Assembly (NCBI GenBank): GCA_002392915.1
Contig: DGHQ01000002.1
Coordinates: 25,201 to 89,200 of the forward strand
Direction: 5' to 3'
DNA from: Bacteroidales bacterium UBA3844
GTDB lineage: Bacteria; Bacteroidota; Bacteroidia; Bacteroidales; Paludibacteraceae
DNA: 64,000 nt
The notes beneath the pieces are model-generated. The model was not told where the DNA came from. It ran no database searches and saw only the letters and a list, made by a program, of their open reading frames with translations. Positions 9,184 through 17,953 of this stretch are shown piece by piece (the stretch's first letter is position 1; each line of letters begins with the position of its first letter). A program made the translations under genes and the position numbers.

Positions 9184-9191
9184 AATATCAA

Positions 9192-9899
9192 CTATTCTTT
9201 TATAAACATATTACTTCCTTTGGGTATATACTTTACACCATACTGCAAAATTCCTTGCACACCATAACCTAATTCAACAAAACCTCTCAAATAACGTCCG
9301 CCAGACTCTAAACTTACCAGTGAAACGTGATAATAAAATTTGGAATCGCTATTTACCGTCGTTCCTGAATCAGGAACTGTGACCTCTGTTTTCTGAATTT
9401 CCCAACCTACACATATTCCTGCTTTACTATACAATGAGATATATTTATTCTTAAACCAATAGAATGTCGCCTCTGGCATTATATAAAGAAAATGTCTATA
9501 AAATCGTTCCCATGTATGATGATTATCCCATAATGTGTATGTTATTCCATGCGGACTTGTCTGCTCTCCTATGGAAGTGAAATAGTCTGATTCTTGATGA
9601 TATCTGATACGGTCATATCCCAAACAAAATCCAAATCCCCAACGTTGACCGATACTACATTCATAATGGAAATTTAAATTGATAGGCAAAGATTTCATAT
9701 TTTTATCCGTATACTTGAAATCGCCCTTATCAAAAGGTTCTGGAAAATCATATTCAACGTCCTCTTTCTCTCTTATTATCTCTTTGATATATTCATTATT
9801 AAACCAGCCTAAACCGAATGAAATTCGATGCTCCGGTTGAGCTAAACAACTTAATGAAAATCCTATAAAAATAAGGACAATCAAACTAAATCTTTTCAT
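9192..9899 (-). CDS. Putative outer-membrane beta-barrel protein
   Basis: 235 residues from the ATG at 9899; an in-frame TTG eight codons upstream is less likely. MKRFSLIVLIFIGFSLSCLAQ is a signal peptide. The mature chain has alternating aromatic and polar stretches (HRISFGLGWFNNEY, LNFHYECSIGQRWGFGFCLG, ATFYWFKNKYISLYSKAGIC, GGRYLRGFVELGYGVQGI) typical of small OmpW/porin-like barrels in Bacteroidota. It does not end in a strong barrel-terminal aromatic residue. Function unknown. It is first in a two-gene unit with the lipoprotein downstream, preceded by a good promoter. Confidence 0.75.
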   Translation of the reverse strand: MKRFSLIVLIFIGFSLSCLAQPEHRISFGLGWFNNEYIKEIIREKEDVEYDFPEPFDKGDFKYTDKNMKSLPINLNFHYECSIGQRWGFGFCLGYDRIRYHQESDYFTSIGEQTSPHGITYTLWDNHHTWERFYRHFLYIMPEATFYWFKNKYISLYSKAGICVGWEIQKTEVTVPDSGTTVNSDSKFYYHVSLVSLESGGRYLRGFVELGYGVQGILQYGVKYIPKGSNMFIKE

Positions 9900-9964
9900 A
9901 AATCTCACGTTATTATTTTCCAATTTATAAATATCAACGAGTTTTCATAATTATAACACGGTCG

Positions 9965-9996
9965 CAAATTTACACAACAAATGGTTCAAAAACAAA
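9965..9996 (-). promoter_or_regulatory. Bacteroidota-type promoter for the beta-barrel/lipoprotein pair
   Basis: On the minus strand, TTTG (9996-9993), a 20-base spacer and TAAATTTG (9972-9965) match the -33/-7 consensus TTTG...TAnnTTTG. Transcription would start about 60 bases before the ATG at 9899. Confidence 0.65.
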
Positions 9997-10035
9997 CTTT
10001 TTTCATACAGCATACCGATCTTGTTGGATTGCCAT

Positions 10036-10074
10036 GATAAAAAGAAGGAGACGCAATTACTCACCTCTCCTTCT
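10036..10074 (-). terminator. Terminator downstream of the C69-type gene
   Basis: On the minus strand AGAAGGAG pairs with CTCCTTCT around a 16-base loop and is followed by a U-rich run. It begins about 12 bases past the stop codon at 10086. Confidence 0.75.
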
Positions 10075-10085
10075 ATACCCTTACC

Positions 10086-11717
10086 TTATTTCGGCAATTT
10101 ATATTTGTCACCAGTAGTCTCTATAATCTGTTTGTAGAACCAATCTGAATATCCAGGTGATGAGATTCCTGCAGGCACTCCCCATCCGTTGTCGATAAAC
10201 ACGCCTCCTCGCTCTCGCTTGATATTTCCGTCGCAATACTTGACCATCAGAAACTCACCTAACTTCTTCCATCTTTCCATGGTGATATAAGACTGGTTTT
10301 GAGAATATTCCGTCAGAAAACGAGCTGCAAATTCCGGACTCTTGGTATATAGCGACTTTGCTGCCTCCTCCACCACTTCCAAATTATCCTCAAACTTGCG
10401 TTCCAGCTCATCCTGTATCTTCAATACGTCTTTCGACATATATTTATAGCGCGAATATGTCAAGTTGGCAACCCAATTAAACACCCAATAAGCAGATGTC
10501 CACGAGAATTCCAACAAACTTCCATTGCCTTTTCTGAAACACTCCGGCACTTCGGTAGTGGCTATATAAATAGGTATGTAGACGGTGAAGGTTGCATCGT
10601 CGACTCCATACCACAACACTCCGCCTACCATGTTGGGCAACCAGCTGCGCATCTGAGCGATGAAACTGAAAGCATTGTGTGGACCGGCTATCGGATTTTC
10701 ATTGAAATACTTTGTGCCATCCACCTCCCATTCACGCGGAGCATAACGATATGAGGCTCCAAACGGCTCACTTCCGACTCCTGAATCTATCGCAAGAGGT
10801 GTTCCCTCGAAATGATCACGCATCAGGTTTTTCAACTCTTTCAATGAGATTTTTTTATCCGGCTTTATCCAAAGTGGCAATCTCTCTTCACTTTTTCCAA
10901 GAATATAATCCTGATACTTAGCCATTTGAGGAGAAAGTTTTGTAAAAACAGACCAAACACGAGCATCACAGAAACGTCTTGCTGAGAAACTCATTGGATC
11001 ATAAGCGTCGGAAAAACTGAATTCTTTGTTCTTTCCATCAAAATAACCTTTCTCTCTCGCAAACGATATAACATCTTTCGAATATCTGCAATTCGCTCTG
11101 TCGTTCAACGGGAATGTCGTGATTCTTGAGTGATTGGCATGCGCGCTCACACAATCGTCAGGCAGACGCATTGCCACCCACACCGCTCCTTTGATATCCG
11201 GACCTTTTCCAATCATCTCCATAATCCACAACTCGTTAGGATCAGCGATTGTGAATGTCTCTCCCGAACTGCGATAGCCATACTCATTCACCAAGTCTGT
11301 CATAATCTGAATGGCATCCGTCGCAGTCTTACAACGCTGCAACGTCAAAGTGATCAGATTACCATAGTCGAGCACTCCACTTGTATCCACCAACTCTGGT
11401 CGTCCTCCCCATGTGGATTCCGTGATACACACCTGATGCTCATTCATATTTCCAAGCACATCATTGGTGAACGGCACTTGCTCCACTTTGCCCTGATATC
11501 CGTGAGTATCCCATCCGTAAATGTCAATCTTCTCATATTTAGAGTGTTGAGCTTTGGGATAATGCGTCAACTCTCCATACAAATAGTAAGAATCCGCTGA
11601 ATAAGTACAAAGTGTAGACCCATCAGTGGAGCAATGCTTGCCTACCAAAATATTTGTTCCCGCATAAGCAGTGAAAGCACTCAGCAATGCAGAAACTATT
11701 GATACTATCCGCTTCAT
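10086..11717 (-). CDS. C69 (PepD-like) dipeptidase homologue with Gly at the nucleophile position
   Basis: A 543-residue protein of the C69 dipeptidase family (Ntn hydrolases related to PepD). It has a signal peptide (residues 1-19, ending AYA), then GTNILVGKHCSTDGSTLC and YSADSYYLYGELTHYPKAQ, which match the family start, usually written C-T-N-x-I-V-G-K. In the family the residue exposed after processing is the catalytic Cys; here codon 20 is GGA (Gly). Other conserved blocks (ESTWGGRPEL, WIMEMIGKGPDI, ANHSRIT, WYGVDDATFTVYIPIY) are intact and the frame is open, so this is not a decaying gene. It may be a pseudoenzyme or may use another residue such as C29. It abuts the upstream M23 peptidase gene with no gap. 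Confidence 0.88.
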   Translation of the reverse strand: MKRIVSIVSALLSAFTAYAGTNILVGKHCSTDGSTLCTYSADSYYLYGELTHYPKAQHSKYEKIDIYGWDTHGYQGKVEQVPFTNDVLGNMNEHQVCITESTWGGRPELVDTSGVLDYGNLITLTLQRCKTATDAIQIMTDLVNEYGYRSSGETFTIADPNELWIMEMIGKGPDIKGAVWVAMRLPDDCVSAHANHSRITTFPLNDRANCRYSKDVISFAREKGYFDGKNKEFSFSDAYDPMSFSARRFCDARVWSVFTKLSPQMAKYQDYILGKSEERLPLWIKPDKKISLKELKNLMRDHFEGTPLAIDSGVGSEPFGASYRYAPREWEVDGTKYFNENPIAGPHNAFSFIAQMRSWLPNMVGGVLWYGVDDATFTVYIPIYIATTEVPECFRKGNGSLLEFSWTSAYWVFNWVANLTYSRYKYMSKDVLKIQDELERKFEDNLEVVEEAAKSLYTKSPEFAARFLTEYSQNQSYITMERWKKLGEFLMVKYCDGNIKRERGGVFIDNGWGVPAGISSPGYSDWFYKQIIETTGDKYKLPK

Positions 11718-13424
11718 TTAGTACAAAATTTTCTTTTCGTAAACTCGTTCATTATTACAGTTGTCTGTAACAACAAACTTAAATGTCTTTAATGTATTGT
11801 CTTTCTCAACATTCTCCACAGACAAATTGCAGAATGCTGTTCCTGTCTTCTGGTCATACTCAAAAAGAACCCACTTGCCGTCTATATAACCCTTATAAGA
11901 TTTGATACCAGACATTCCGTCGCCCATCTTCATCACAATTCTGTTAGTCTGACGAAGGTTTTTAGTTTGAAGTGGTCCAACATACGGAGGTGTGACATCT
12001 TTGAACACTGCGAATTTACCAAGTTCACGCACTTTAGCCACCGCGAATCCGTCGACATACTTGCACAACGACACTCTGTTTATCAGATTTTTATTGTTAA
12101 GCGACACAACCACATATTTGTCTTTGTCTTGCAACTCATCTTTGGAAATCTTGATAGAAAGATCCATAAACGTATGCACAGGAGTCAAAGGATCTCCGAT
12201 ATTATAAATATTTGAGTAATAAGTGTTCGACGGAATTGTCTGAAAATCAACCTCCTCATCTTCATACAATGCATTTTCCGGAGCATAAAGGACGACATCT
12301 TTCTTATCCAACATATTTGCTATGCCGGCAGTCAGTTTTTCACCTGTCGGCTTGACTTCCGGAGTTGTAGTCTCAACCTTCTTGCCAACGACATTGACAA
12401 CCAACACATCTTTGTTTCCAAAATCATCCACCACCTCAAATTTCACTTCGTAGGTACGCTCTTCATTGATATTCAGCACTCCATTGTTCTTCAAATCATG
12501 GAATATCTTCAACGGAGTATTTTTTTCAGGGAACATCTTCATAAAGAATTCACCTGTACGTTGCTGTTGACTGTAGTCGATGAAACTGTTAAGAGCACGT
12601 GAGTCGACAAACTTCACATTGCGGATATCCACTTTACTATATAAATTTCCATCAACATACATAAATAGAGTACGAGGAGTATGGTGGAAACCAGTTCCCG
12701 ACATAAAATCGTAAGACTTCAATGCGAAAGCGATATTTCCCCAAGCAGTGATTGTAGAGACTCCGTTCAATCTTCTCTCTCCGCCAGCGATAACACGTGT
12801 ATTATATTTGACAGAAGATTTCCCGTTTACTTTGCTGTTATTATCCATCGCATAGATTTTTGTGGCGTTGATTTGAGGGCGACGGTTGTCCTGCAATCCC
12901 CACACATCATTATGGTCGAACGGATTTTCAAGTTCACCATCTGGCGAACGGAATTCAAAATGAAGATGAGGTCCGCCGCTCGAGCCTGTATTGCCCGACC
13001 ATGCTATCTGCTCTCCTCTCTCTACCTTTATCTCATTCTTAGCAGGGAAGATATCTACCTCAAACGACTGGTTCTTATCCTGCTCTTCACGCACACGTTT
13101 GCCGATAGCGTTAAGGAATCCGTTGCAATGGGCATACAGAGAGACACGGCCATCAGCGTGAGTGATCTCCACTCTCTTTCCATAGCTACGAGGCTCGACA
13201 GTAATACGAGACACCCAACCACTCTCAACCGCAAAAATTTTCTTATTGACATCACTGTTCGTACGGAAGTCAAGGCCACCATGAAAATGGTTGCGTCTCA
13301 GCTCCAAATAGCTACCGCTTAACGTGTTAACCTCTTCAAGTGGTTTGACATAGTTACGTTGTGCTACCGACAGAGATGTACACGAGAAGAATAAAATAGA
13401 TAAAGATAACTGTTTTAAATACAT
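11718..13424 (-). CDS. Secreted M23 family metallopeptidase
   Basis: A 568-residue exported protein with a LytM/M23 domain. The signal peptide covers residues 1-21. The zinc site is complete: HGGLD (H48, D52) and HLHFEF (H153, H155), giving the H-x3-D and H-x-H pattern of active peptidoglycan endopeptidases. The roughly 400 residues after it form a beta-rich C-terminal region seen in long Bacteroidota M23 proteins; I cannot name its domain. The stop codon directly precedes the start of the C69-type gene, so the two are almost certainly co-expressed. A cell-wall remodelling role is expected from the family. Confidence 0.92.
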   Translation of the reverse strand: MYLKQLSLSILFFSCTSLSVAQRNYVKPLEEVNTLSGSYLELRRNHFHGGLDFRTNSDVNKKIFAVESGWVSRITVEPRSYGKRVEITHADGRVSLYAHCNGFLNAIGKRVREEQDKNQSFEVDIFPAKNEIKVERGEQIAWSGNTGSSGGPHLHFEFRSPDGELENPFDHNDVWGLQDNRRPQINATKIYAMDNNSKVNGKSSVKYNTRVIAGGERRLNGVSTITAWGNIAFALKSYDFMSGTGFHHTPRTLFMYVDGNLYSKVDIRNVKFVDSRALNSFIDYSQQQRTGEFFMKMFPEKNTPLKIFHDLKNNGVLNINEERTYEVKFEVVDDFGNKDVLVVNVVGKKVETTTPEVKPTGEKLTAGIANMLDKKDVVLYAPENALYEDEEVDFQTIPSNTYYSNIYNIGDPLTPVHTFMDLSIKISKDELQDKDKYVVVSLNNKNLINRVSLCKYVDGFAVAKVRELGKFAVFKDVTPPYVGPLQTKNLRQTNRIVMKMGDGMSGIKSYKGYIDGKWVLFEYDQKTGTAFCNLSVENVEKDNTLKTFKFVVTDNCNNERVYEKKILY

Positions 13425-13475
13425 AAGTTCGTTGTTTTAATCATCAGAAATAAGAAACGGACGTGATTCGATTTA

Positions 13476-13510
13476 ATAAAAAGAGTGCACTTCGAATTGA
13501 AATGCACTCA
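13476..13510 (-). terminator. Terminator of rpsP
   Basis: Minus-strand GAGTGCA pairs with TGCACTC around a 13-base loop, followed by TTTTTATT. It lies 24 bases past the rpsP stop. An outer AGAAACG/CGTTTCT pair flanks it. Confidence 0.8.
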
Positions 13511-13533
13511 TACGTTTCTGAACAAAGGATTTA

Positions 13534-14073
13534 TTAACCCTGAGCGTCGTCAGAATTCTCAGCAGCAGCCTCTGCTTTTGCAGCAGCCTCAGCCTCCTGC
13601 TTTGCAGCAAGTGCCTCTGCCTTCTTCTTAGCAACAGCCTCTGCTTTTGCCTTGTTAACAGCCTGCTCAGCATCAAGACGAGTCTTAGCGTTAGCAGCCT
13701 TGTCAGCTACCATCTTGTTCTTAACTGCCTCAAGCTTGCTGTTCTTTGCGTTCATCCATTCGTTGAACTTCTGATCTGCAACTGCCTCAGAGAAAGCTCC
13801 CTTAGCAACACCACCTAGCAAGTGTTTCTTCATGTAAACACCCTTATCGCTCAAGATGTTTCTTGCAGTATCTGTAGGCTGAGCTCCGTTAAGAACCCAC
13901 TTCAAAGCCTGCTCAAAATTCAAATCAATAGTAGCAGGATTTGTGTTAGGATTGTATGTTCCCAACTTTTCAATAAACTTACCATCGCGTGGTGCTCTGC
14001 TATCAGCTACGACAATGTGGTAAAACGCGTACCCCTTACGTCCGTGTCTTTGCAATCTAATCTTAGTTGCCAT
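13534..14073 (-). CDS. rpsP: 30S ribosomal protein S16 with long Ala/Lys/Glu tail
   Basis: S16 is a primary-assembly 30S protein. Residues 1-80 are the conserved core (MATKIRLQRHGRKGYAFYHI, VADSRAPRDGKFIEKLGTYN). Most bacterial S16 proteins are about 80-90 residues; this one is 179. After a Lys-rich middle, the last 55 or so residues are low-complexity Ala/Lys/Glu (EAVAKKKAEALAAKQEAEAA), probably helical and solvent exposed. Such tails are common in Bacteroidota S16. It has its own promoter and terminator. Confidence 0.97.
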   Translation of the reverse strand: MATKIRLQRHGRKGYAFYHIVVADSRAPRDGKFIEKLGTYNPNTNPATIDLNFEQALKWVLNGAQPTDTARNILSDKGVYMKKHLLGGVAKGAFSEAVADQKFNEWMNAKNSKLEAVKNKMVADKAANAKTRLDAEQAVNKAKAEAVAKKKAEALAAKQEAEAAAKAEAAAENSDDAQG

Positions 14074-14102
14074 TTTTTGATGATTTTAAATTTTTAACTG
14101 TA

Positions 14103-14133
14103 CAAAAGTAATATTTTTTTTCAACAATTCAAA
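14103..14133 (-). promoter_or_regulatory. Promoter of rpsP
   Basis: Minus-strand TTTG (14133-14130), a 19-base spacer and TACTTTTG (14110-14103) match the Bacteroidota TTTG/TAnnTTTG consensus. It ends 30 bases before the rpsP ATG. Confidence 0.7.
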
Positions 14134-14141
14134 TGTTGATA

Positions 14142-14174
14142 TAAAAAAAGCGACGGAATTTCCATCCCGTCGCC
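14142..14174 (-). terminator. Terminator of valS
   Basis: Minus-strand GCGACGGGA pairs with TTCCGTCGC (one G-U) around a short loop, followed by seven T. It lies 17 bases past the valS stop and partly overlaps the upstream edge of the rpsP promoter region. Confidence 0.85.
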
Positions 14175-14190
14175 ATATAAAGTATCAAAA

Positions 14191-16890
14191 TCACTTCATT
14201 TTTGCAATGTTTGCTTTCAAAGCGGCTATTTTGCTTTCTGCATCAGCCTGCTTCTTACGCTCGTTTGCCACAACCTCTGGCTTAGCATTTGCCACAAACT
14301 TCTCGTTGCTCAACTTCTTGTTGACACTAACCAAGAATCCCTCAAGGTATTTGATCTCCTCTTCCATCTTCTTGATCTCTTCCTCAACATTGACATTGCC
14401 TGCAAGAGGAATCGTGATCTCAACAGTTCCTACCATGAATGTCTGGCTTGCTCCATCCACACCAGCTGCTGGCGTTTCAGATATCGACTCTATATTTGCA
14501 AGTTTCTCTATGATAGAATTATTCTTGCTGTTGAATTCCTCTCCTTTATAATATAGAGTGAATGCCTCACGTGGACTGATTCCCTTCTCTGCACGGATAT
14601 TGCGGACTCCAGCAATAATCTCCTTCGTCTGCTCCATTCTCTTCAAACACTTCTCACAGTAGTCCTCAGCCTTTGGAAGCTGGCTAACCATGATGCTGTC
14701 TTTAGCATCACGTGTCTTGAGTGCCTGATAAAGCTCCTCTGTGATGAATGGCATGAATGGATGTAGGAGTTTAAGCAATGTCTCAAAATATGATAATGTT
14801 GCATCAAGAGTAACCTTGTCGACTGGCTGCTGGTATGCTGGCTTAACCATCTCTAGATACCATGATGAGAACTCATCCCAGAATAGTTTGTAGACAGTCA
14901 TCAAAGCATCAGAGATACGGTACTTCTCAAAATGATCGTTAACCTCTGCGATAGTCTGGTTCAACTTATGTCCGAACCACTTGATTGCCATCTTAGCACT
15001 TTCTGGCTGCTCTATAGAAGCGTCTACACTCCATCCCTGAACAAGACGGAATGCATTCCAGATCTTGTTGTTGAAGTTTCTACCCTGCTCGCAAAGTGCT
15101 TCGTCGAACAAAATATCATTTCCAGCAGGAGCGGAAAGCATCATTCCCATACGCACACCGTCGGCTCCGAACTTATCGATCAAGCCTAGCGGATCAGGAG
15201 AGTTACCAAGAGATTTCGACATCTTACGTCCGATCTTGTCACGTACGATACCTGTGAAATAAACATTCTTGAATGGCATCTTTCCTTCATACTCATATCC
15301 TGCCATGATCATACGCGCCACCCAGAAGAAGATGATATCCGGACCAGTCACAAGATCTGATGTTGGATAGTAGTACTTGATCTCCTCGTTACCTGGATTA
15401 TTGATTCCGTCGAACAAAGAGATTGGCCACAACCAAGATGAGAACCATGTGTCGAGAGCATCCTCGTCGCGGACAAGCTGATCTGCAGTGATATTTTCAT
15501 ATCCTGCTATCTTCTTTGCCTTTGCCAAAGCGTCCTCTACAGTAAGGGCGACGACGAACTTCTCCTCTTCTCCCTCAGCAGTTGGAAGGAAGTAAGCAGG
15601 TATTCTATGACCCCACCACAACTGACGCGAGATACACCAATCCTGGATATTCTCCAACCAGTTCTTATATGTTGTCACATATTTAGACGGATAAAACTTC
15701 AACTCACCGTTGACAACAGGAGGAAGAGCGATATCCGCAAAGTGCTGCATTGAAAGGAACCACTGCTTGCAAAGGCGTGGCTCAACAGCTGTATCCTGAT
15801 TACGCTCTGAGTAGCCGACCTTATTGTCGTAATCCTCAACCTTCTCAAGCAAGCCAGCCTTATCAAGATCGATGGCAATCTGCTTACGTACAGCGAATCG
15901 ATCCTGGCCGACATACATTCCAGCAGCTTCAGAAATGGTTGCGTCTGGGTTGAAGATGTCTATTGTCTCTAGATTATGAGTCTTACCAAGTGCATAGTCG
16001 TTAACGTCGTGAGCTGGAGTAACTTTCAAACATCCTGTTCCAAACTCCACGTCTACGTATCTATCCTCGATAACTGGGATCACTCTGTTTACCAACGGAA
16101 CGATCACTTTGTGTCCCTTCAACCACTGGTTTTTGGGGTCCTTAGGGTTGATACACATTGCTGTATCACCCATGATAGTCTCAGGACGAGTAGTAGCGAC
16201 AACTGCGTAATAGCCTTTTTCATCTTTGTGAAGCACTTCTCCCTCCTCACCAGTAGGTTTTACAGCCGCGCTATCCTGTACGTAATATTTTAGATAGAAT
16301 AGTTTGCTTTTCTCCTCACGGTAGATCACCTCCTCTGTAGAAAGCACAGTCTGAGCCTTTGGATCCCAGTTCACCATACGGAGTCCACGGTAGATCAATC
16401 CCTTATCGTAAAGGTCGACAAAAACCTTAAGAACAGACTCCGAGCGTTTCTCATCCATAGTGAACGCTGTACGGTTCCAATCACATGAAGCACCAAGTTT
16501 CTTCAACTGCTCAAGGATAATGCCGCCATGTTTTCTAGTCCAATCCCAAGCATGCTCAAGGAACTGTTCACGAGTAAGGTCCTTCTTCTTAATGCCTTCA
16601 CTAGCAAGCTTGTTGACGACCTTAGCCTCAGTTGCGATAGACGCGTGGTCAGTGCCCGGTACCCAAAGAGCATTTTTGCCCATCATTCTTGCACGGCGCA
16701 CGAGAATATCCTGGATAGTATTGTTGAGCATGTGTCCCATGTGGAGCACACCTGTCACATTTGGTGGAGGAATAACGATTGTATAAGGTTCTCTTCCATC
16801 TGGCTTACTGCTGAAGAAGCCATTTTCCATCCAATACTGATACCACTTCTGTTCTACGTCAGCTGGATTATATTTGCTTGCTAATTCCAT
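14191..16890 (-). CDS. valS: Valyl-tRNA synthetase
   Basis: A class I synthetase charging tRNA-Val. The 899-residue protein has the HIGH-type motif as HMGH in PPNVTGVLHMGHMLNN (about residues 39-54), the editing CP1 domain (TTRPETIMGDTAMCINP), the KMSKS loop (GRKMSKSLGNSPDP), an anticodon-binding region and a C-terminal coiled coil (EEEIKKMEEEIKYLEGFL) that binds tRNA. Length is normal. It is monocistronic, with a promoter at 16920-16950 and its own terminator. Confidence 0.98.
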   Translation of the reverse strand: MELASKYNPADVEQKWYQYWMENGFFSSKPDGREPYTIVIPPPNVTGVLHMGHMLNNTIQDILVRRARMMGKNALWVPGTDHASIATEAKVVNKLASEGIKKKDLTREQFLEHAWDWTRKHGGIILEQLKKLGASCDWNRTAFTMDEKRSESVLKVFVDLYDKGLIYRGLRMVNWDPKAQTVLSTEEVIYREEKSKLFYLKYYVQDSAAVKPTGEEGEVLHKDEKGYYAVVATTRPETIMGDTAMCINPKDPKNQWLKGHKVIVPLVNRVIPVIEDRYVDVEFGTGCLKVTPAHDVNDYALGKTHNLETIDIFNPDATISEAAGMYVGQDRFAVRKQIAIDLDKAGLLEKVEDYDNKVGYSERNQDTAVEPRLCKQWFLSMQHFADIALPPVVNGELKFYPSKYVTTYKNWLENIQDWCISRQLWWGHRIPAYFLPTAEGEEEKFVVALTVEDALAKAKKIAGYENITADQLVRDEDALDTWFSSWLWPISLFDGINNPGNEEIKYYYPTSDLVTGPDIIFFWVARMIMAGYEYEGKMPFKNVYFTGIVRDKIGRKMSKSLGNSPDPLGLIDKFGADGVRMGMMLSAPAGNDILFDEALCEQGRNFNNKIWNAFRLVQGWSVDASIEQPESAKMAIKWFGHKLNQTIAEVNDHFEKYRISDALMTVYKLFWDEFSSWYLEMVKPAYQQPVDKVTLDATLSYFETLLKLLHPFMPFITEELYQALKTRDAKDSIMVSQLPKAEDYCEKCLKRMEQTKEIIAGVRNIRAEKGISPREAFTLYYKGEEFNSKNNSIIEKLANIESISETPAAGVDGASQTFMVGTVEITIPLAGNVNVEEEIKKMEEEIKYLEGFLVSVNKKLSNEKFVANAKPEVVANERKKQADAESKIAALKANIAKMK

Positions 16891-16919
16891 ATATGCAATA
16901 TTATTCTAAAATACGAGCG

Positions 16920-16950
16920 CAAAATTAAGAAAACAGATTGACAAATCAAA
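16920..16950 (-). promoter_or_regulatory. Promoter of valS
   Basis: Minus-strand TTTG (16950-16947), a 19-base spacer and TAATTTTG (16927-16920) match the Bacteroidota consensus; the ATG is 30 bases downstream of the -7 box. No T-box leader is visible in the short leader. Confidence 0.7.
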
Positions 16951-17031
16951 AAAAATAGAGATTTCAAGTTTCGCAAACCGAACAATCACAAATGACAGAA
17001 GAAATTGGTAGAATCAAAGGTTTTAAATTTT

Positions 17032-17189
17032 GAGGATTGTTAAGGGCGGAACGCCCTAACTCATTCTCTTCCGCGAGCCCAAAGGGCGAGCGGTAAAAAA
17101 GCATTTCATTATGCTTCTATTATTTTATGTGCTCGCCTTACGGCTCGCATTTGAGGAGAGGTTAGGGCGTTCCGCCCTTAACAATCCTC
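17032..17189. repeat. Perfect 29-bp inverted repeat enclosing a 100-bp loop
   Basis: The arms 17032-17060 (starting GAGGATTGTTAAGGGCGG) and 17161-17189 are exact reverse complements. Each arm also contains its own palindrome, AGGGCGGAACGCCCT. The interior holds a second pair, GCGAGC..GGGCGAGC and TGCTCGCCTTACGGCTCGCA, plus an AAGCAT/ATGCTT hairpin near 17099-17116. This fills most of the 355-bp gap between valS and yidD and consists of two opposed copies of the dispersed repeat family. Confidence 0.85.
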
Positions 17190-17245
17190 GGAAATTAGAA
17201 TCTATCTAAATGGAGGAAGACAGTTATTCAGCATTTTTAATTTTC

Positions 17246-17464
17246 TCACGGTACCGGATCATATCCGCTGCCTCCACCTGGACGACATCTGCAGATTCGC
17301 TTTATTGCCAGCCAACTGCCCTTAAATATACCGTATTTCATGACAGCCTCAACTGCATACTGGGAACAAGTCGGAGTGAAACGACATACCGGTGGGAAAA
17401 GGGGAGATATGAAACTCTTATAGAAAAAGACAGGCAGGAGAAAAATGCGTCTAATCCAAATCAT
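17246..17464 (-). CDS. yidD: Membrane protein insertion efficiency factor YidD
   Basis: A 72-residue membrane-associated protein that assists YidC-mediated insertion. Family motifs are complete: FYKSFISPLFPPVCRFTPTC, SQYAVEAVMKYG, and GGGSGYDPVP at the C-terminus. It overlaps the rnpA stop by 4 bases (ATGA), which is the usual rnpA-yidD arrangement. Confidence 0.96.
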   Translation of the reverse strand: MIWIRRIFLLPVFFYKSFISPLFPPVCRFTPTCSQYAVEAVMKYGIFKGSWLAIKRICRCRPGGGSGYDPVP

Positions 17465-17883
17465 AACGTCTCTTTTTCTGCCACAATAGCATTCAACTTA
17501 TTGATCGCAAGCTTCATCTTCTTGTCGAAGAAAGAAAACGGCTCGATCTTTTGATCCACATACACGAATGCTATATGCATACCCATATTCTTATTTATCA
17601 ATTCCGACACCAAAGGATGTTTGTTCACTCGGTAAGACTCACGCATCAATCTGCGCAGCTCCACTCTCTGGTATGCTCTCTTGAAACGTTTCTTCTGGGC
17701 GATGACCACAACTTTAGCCGGAGCACCGTCTTTTTCACAAAACGTGTATGTGATTCTGAACGGAAAGCAGACAAATGATTTGCCTTCTGCGAACAATGCA
17801 TCCAAATCACGTTTAAGGCAAAGATGCTCTGCCTTACGGAATGTGTTGCGGTCTGCAAATTTATTGTTGATGTCGTTCTCCAT
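17461..17883 (-). CDS. rnpA: Ribonuclease P protein component RnpA
   Basis: The protein subunit of RNase P, which matures tRNA 5' ends. From the ATG at 17883 it is 140 residues, starting MENDINNKFADRNTFRKAEH; further upstream extension would run through the hemD terminator, so that start is rejected. The RNR-type basic motif appears as KKRFKRAYQRVELRRLMRES. Family cores are about 115-130 residues. It is coupled to yidD by a 4-base overlap. A terminator at 17896-17932 separates it from hemD, so it needs read-through or its own promoter. Confidence 0.95.
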   Translation of the reverse strand: MENDINNKFADRNTFRKAEHLCLKRDLDALFAEGKSFVCFPFRITYTFCEKDGAPAKVVVIAQKKRFKRAYQRVELRRLMRESYRVNKHPLVSELINKNMGMHIAFVYVDQKIEPFSFFDKKMKLAINKLNAIVAEKETL

Positions 17884-17895
17884 TCTTATATAAAT

Positions 17896-17932
17896 TAAAA
17901 AGCCATACTCACTCTGATGGAAAGTATGGCTT
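17896..17932 (-). terminator. Terminator between hemD and rnpA
   Basis: Minus-strand AAGCCATACT pairs with AGTATGGCTT around a 13-base loop and runs into a T-rich stretch. It sits 22 bases past hemD and only 13 bases before the rnpA start, so it could also act as an attenuator for rnpA-yidD. Confidence 0.8.
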
Positions 17933-17953
17933 ATGTTATTTGTGACGCTACAA

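Noticed and set aside
13473..13676. Arg/Leu-rich ORF overlapping the rpsP tail
   Set aside because: It is a frame-shifted reading of the Ala/Lys/Glu tail of S16 and runs through the terminator.
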